Assembly (NCBI GenBank): GCA_946997275.1
Contig: CAMPUN010000103.1
Location: forward strand, 1 to 5,482
Origin: an uncultured Porphyromonas sp.
Lineage (GTDB): Bacteria > Bacteroidota > Bacteroidia > Bacteroidales > Porphyromonadaceae
Length of the DNA: 5,482 bases
Reading direction: 5' to 3'
A program made the position numbers and the translations under genes. A model generated the notes under the pieces. It was not told the DNA's origin, searched no databases, and saw nothing but the letters and a program-made list of their open reading frames with translations. This document shows positions 2,534 to 5,482 of the stretch, in pieces (position 1 is the stretch's first letter; each line of letters starts with the position of its first letter).

Positions 2534-5482
2534 CAGAAGACCTACCCCGTGACCTTTTCGGCGGAGCCATCCGAAGGGGGTACGATTACTGCAACTATTG
2601 ACTATCCATATAAGGCAATTGACTCAGGCCAAGAACTTGCTCCAGGAGTGACGCTCAACTTCTTTGCAGTTCCTGAGGATGGTTATCAGATAGACTATTG
2701 GGAGATCAATGGTGAGCGTAGCGACGTCACCGATAGAACCCTTAAGACAGGAACTATAGAGGGGCCTCTCAACGTGGTGGCACACTTTAAGATAGCGCCT
2801 GCAGAGGGCTATCCTCTTCATTTCTCCATCGTCGGGGATGGTAAAATAGAAGCCTATACTGGTACCTCTTGGGATCCAAAAACAATCAATGATGGAGATA
2901 ATGTCCCTGCTGGTGCAGATGTGAACCTTAAGGTGACACCTAATGAGGGCAAGGTCGTAGGAGACTGGACGATCAATGGCAAAAAGAACAACAAGTACTA
3001 CGGCAAGAAAGAGATCACCTATTCTGTTATCGCAGAGTCTACGATCAGCGTAGAAGTCGGTGACCAAGTATATAACCAGCTCACCTTTGAGGCTACTGCA
3101 GGCGCTCAGGTAAAGGCTTCCGTCGATTGGGTGCCCGTCACATCTGGCAGCAAACTCAAGCGTGGCTCCATGCTCTCTCTTGCTGCTCAGTTTGACCCTG
3201 ACTACAAGTTTGATCACTGGGAAATCAATGGTACCAGCTATACAAAGAGCTCTATAGATTATCAAGTAATGGAAGACATCCATGTCAAGCTCTTTGCACG
3301 ACTGAAGGACAAGTTCCCTGTCAACTTCTCTGCAGAGGCAAACGGGGAGGTCGCAGGATTCAAAAAAGTGGAACAGGGCTACAACTTCTCCTACGCAGAG
3401 ATAGCTTCGGGAGACAAAATCTCCGAAGAGACTTCTGTAGCGCTCCTTGCTAAGCCTAGTGAAGGGTATCACTTCGTCTGCTGGACACTCGCAGGAGACA
3501 CCCTCTCTAAGTCAAACGCTGTCACCTATAAGGTTACAGACAAGGAGGTCTCCATCATTGCTCACTTTGCTGAAGGTGCTGAAGAGGGATTTTTCCCGAT
3601 ACACTTCTCCAGTAATGAGGGTGGTAAGCTAACAGGGCGCGTGTACTCCTATGCCTCCTATGCCTACGTTCCTGTCAAGGATGGCTACCCCATAAAGAAG
3701 GGCTCAAGCGTTGACTTCAAAACTGTCCCTGACTCCCTCTATATGGTCAAGAGCTGGATTGTCAATGGTAAGGTTGACGAGTCAGCCGATGGTAAGTCTG
3801 ACTTCTATTACACTTTCAATGCTGAGGACACAGTGCGTGTCGAGTTTGTGAAGTATACACCTTGCTATGTGACGTTTGACGTCTCTCCAAAGGAGGGTGG
3901 TAGTATAGAGGTCAAAGACCGTAACTATGACCCGCTACAGTCTGGAGATCCAGTGCCAGAAGGTACTAAAATCCAAGTCTACGCTTACACCGAAGAAGGC
4001 TATGAGTTTGACTACTGGGAGATAAATGGCGAACGTAGTAGCAAGACAGATAAGAAAATCTACGACTACGTAGTAACTGAAAATGTCTCCTTCAAGGCGT
4101 ACTTCCGAAAGCTAGCTAAGCTACCTGTCACCTTCTCTGCAAATGGAGGTGGTGCCATAGAGGGTAAGATCGGATACTATGGCGACAAGATAAACTCTGG
4201 CGATTCCATCCTAGAGGGTTCCAAGCTAACCTTCACTGCGACGGCTGAGGCTGAGACTAAGCTACGTGATTGGACAGTCAATGGCGTAGACACGCTCGCA
4301 GGGAAAACACGGATCTCTTACGAGGTCCAAGCGAACAAGGCCAACACGATCGTTGCCAACTTCGTATCGACCGCAGCACCTAAGGCTGTCGTTACCTTTA
4401 CATACGACGGCGAGGGCGGGCTCGCTTGTACAGACAAGCTAGATGATTCACCCGTGGCCAGTGGTGAGTCTATCCCCGTCGGCAAGGTACTCAAGTTCGT
4501 CGCTACACCTGCTACAGGATACACTGTATCTGGCTGGACGATCAATGGCGAGGAGCTCTTCCCCAACCAGGCGACCATTGAGTACACGGTCATAGAGGGT
4601 ACCAACGATATCAAGGCACACTTCAAGGAGGGCACAGCGACTGAGGGTCACATGGTCACCTTCTTCGCCACACCTACCGAGGGTGGTACCTTGACAGCTG
4701 TTCGCTTTGGGAACGACTTCGTACGGCGTCCCTTCCAGTCTGGCGAACGAGTTAACGACATTTATGCCACATTCACAGCTAAGGCCAACCAAGGCTATGT
4801 GCTAGAGAAGTGGATTGTCGATGGCGAGGAGGTGCCTGTCGATGAGTGGACTCCTAATGAGTACACTCACTTCAACATCAAGGCGGATCTTACTGTAGAG
4901 GCTGTCTTCAAGCAGAATGCTCCAGCGCCTAGCAAGGTAAAGGTTACCTACAGTGTAGCTACTGAAGGTGGTAAGCTATCCGTCTTGGCCTATCCATCCA
5001 CTGGCGATCCCTATCCAGTAGAAAGTGGAGACGAAGTGGACTATGCTACAAACCTGTTCTTCCAAGCAGAGGCTAATGAAGGCTACACTGTAGAGAAGTG
5101 GACTGTCAACGGCAAGGAGGACACCTTCGCTGGCAATGACAATATGCTATCAATGCCAATCCAAGAGGACTCAGACGTTCAGGTCTACTTCAAGAAGGAG
5201 GGCGATACGAACGATGAGTACACCGTCACCTTCGCTGCCGATCCCTTTGAGGCTGGTACCGTCAAGGCAACTTACGCCGAGGGCTTCAGTAACCGTGATA
5301 TATTCTCTGGAGATAATGTTCCTGCTGGCAAATACGTAACCTTCGTTGCTGAGGCATACGCTGGCTATGAGTTTGAGAAGTTTACGGTCAATGGGCTAGA
5401 CGCTCCCGTGGACTATACCAACCCAGAGCAGTACGCTACCGAGCTCTCTGGAAATCTCAATGTCGTAGCTCACTTCAAGAGT
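2471..5482 (+). CDS. Large secreted protein of divergent InlB-B-like repeats, 5' part only
   Basis: The frame stays open for 1004 codons to the window edge with no stop, so the protein is longer. The ATG at 2471 begins a clear signal peptide: Lys-Arg, then the hydrophobic core LLPILLCFLAFAVP (4-17), and probable cleavage after Gly21 (RLYG-Q), so the protein is exported. The only cysteine there, Cys10, is inside the core and has no lipobox, so it is not an obvious lipoprotein. The rest is at least eleven repeats of 84-96 residues with a conserved tryptophan motif. They resemble the divergent InlB B-repeat family (Flg_new_2 type), beta-rich modules found in surface proteins of many bacteria. 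No enzyme domain, binding domain or membrane anchor is seen so far; a C-terminal type IX secretion signal or other anchor may lie downstream. Codons are visibly less GC-rich than in the cob genes. The upstream spacing shows no Shine-Dalgarno match. Function is not known; adhesion or surface stalk is inference. Confidence 0.9.
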   Translation, partial: MKRLLPILLCFLAFAVPRLYGQKTYPVTFSAEPSEGGTITATIDYPYKAIDSGQELAPGVTLNFFAVPEDGYQIDYWEINGERSDVTDRTLKTGTIEGPLNVVAHFKIAPAEGYPLHFSIVGDGKIEAYTGTSWDPKTINDGDNVPAGADVNLKVTPNEGKVVGDWTINGKKNNKYYGKKEITYSVIAESTISVEVGDQVYNQLTFEATAGAQVKASVDWVPVTSGSKLKRGSMLSLAAQFDPDYKFDHWEINGTSYTKSSIDYQVMEDIHVKLFARLKDKFPVNFSAEANGEVAGFKKVEQGYNFSYAEIASGDKISEETSVALLAKPSEGYHFVCWTLAGDTLSKSNAVTYKVTDKEVSIIAHFAEGAEEGFFPIHFSSNEGGKLTGRVYSYASYAYVPVKDGYPIKKGSSVDFKTVPDSLYMVKSWIVNGKVDESADGKSDFYYTFNAEDTVRVEFVKYTPCYVTFDVSPKEGGSIEVKDRNYDPLQSGDPVPEGTKIQVYAYTEEGYEFDYWEINGERSSKTDKKIYDYVVTENVSFKAYFRKLAKLPVTFSANGGGAIEGKIGYYGDKINSGDSILEGSKLTFTATAEAETKLRDWTVNGVDTLAGKTRISYEVQANKANTIVANFVSTAAPKAVVTFTYDGEGGLACTDKLDDSPVASGESIPVGKVLKFVATPATGYTVSGWTINGEELFPNQATIEYTVIEGTNDIKAHFKEGTATEGHMVTFFATPTEGGTLTAVRFGNDFVRRPFQSGERVNDIYATFTAKANQGYVLEKWIVDGEEVPVDEWTPNEYTHFNIKADLTVEAVFKQNAPAPSKVKVTYSVATEGGKLSVLAYPSTGDPYPVESGDEVDYATNLFFQAEANEGYTVEKWTVNGKEDTFAGNDNMLSMPIQEDSDVQVYFKKEGDTNDEYTVTFAADPFEAGTVKATYAEGFSNRDIFSGDNVPAGKYVTFVAEAYAGYEFEKFTVNGLDAPVDYTNPEQYATELSGNLNVVAHFKS
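2543..5482 (+). repeat. Eleven protein-level tandem repeats in the secreted protein
   Basis: Each unit runs roughly V-T-F-S-A...E-G-G-x-[IVL], then an S-G-[DE]-x(2)-x-x-G turn, then a strand ending in [EP]-x-G-Y-x-[FVL]-x-x-W-x-[IV]-N-G, and closes with a V-x-A-[HYNV]-F-K strand. The marker aromatic residues are at 77, 166, 250, 338, 429, 516, 601, 689, 781, 877 and 971, spaced 89, 84, 88, 91, 87, 85, 88, 92, 96 and 94. Ten are Trp; the eleventh is Phe. The fourth unit has LAGD in place of the INGE-type end, and the ninth has VDGE. The copies differ strongly in DNA, so this is an old repeat array, not a recent expansion. Confidence 0.88.

Noticed and set aside
2624..3472. Long open frame on the minus strand (282 codons) inside the repeat-protein gene
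   Set aside because: It is antisense to a frame with a signal peptide and regularly spaced protein repeats; its translation is Cys- and Ile-rich with no recognisable domain and no upstream promoter.
4318..5339. Open frames at 4318-4635 and 4448-4792 (minus) and 5136-5339 (plus)
   Set aside because: All overlap the repeat-protein frame in other frames and show no family motif.

Overview
The window looks like chromosomal DNA from a Bacteroidota species, most likely Porphyromonas or a close relative. This is inferred from a perfect Bacteroidales-type -7 promoter box (TAnnTTTG), the lack of strong Shine-Dalgarno sequences at the outer genes, a cobalamin-salvage gene pair, a large secreted repeat protein, and a spacer full of short repeats. 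The genus is inference, since no rRNA or other marker gene is present.

Left part (1-1880, minus strand): two overlapping genes for assembling the lower ligand of cobalamin. The first, 361 codons, fuses a CobC-type histidine phosphatase to a CobU-type adenosylcobinamide kinase/guanylyltransferase. Its stop codon overlaps the start of cobT (ATGA), which runs off the left edge after 266 codons. Together the two proteins would activate cobinamide to cobinamide-GDP, make alpha-ribazole phosphate from dimethylbenzimidazole and nicotinate mononucleotide, and remove the final phosphate. The missing step, CobS cobalamin synthase, may lie beyond the left edge.

Middle (1881-2470): a 590-base non-coding spacer between divergent transcription units. 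From left to right it holds a terminator-like hairpin and a promoter for the cob operon, a 26-bp inverted repeat of TTAGAGG-type heptamers enclosing six TCCGATnnn-type nonamers, several hairpins, a 21-base tandem repeat, and a 140-base stretch that could fold into two mutually exclusive structures before the right-hand gene.

Right part (2471-5482, plus strand): the first 1004 codons of a large secreted protein. After a signal peptide it consists of at least eleven divergent InlB-B-like repeats of 84-96 residues, each marked by a W-x-[IV]-N-G type motif. No stop codon is reached. It is probably a cell-surface or exported protein. Nothing in the sequence links it functionally to cobalamin, and the two units simply share the spacer.
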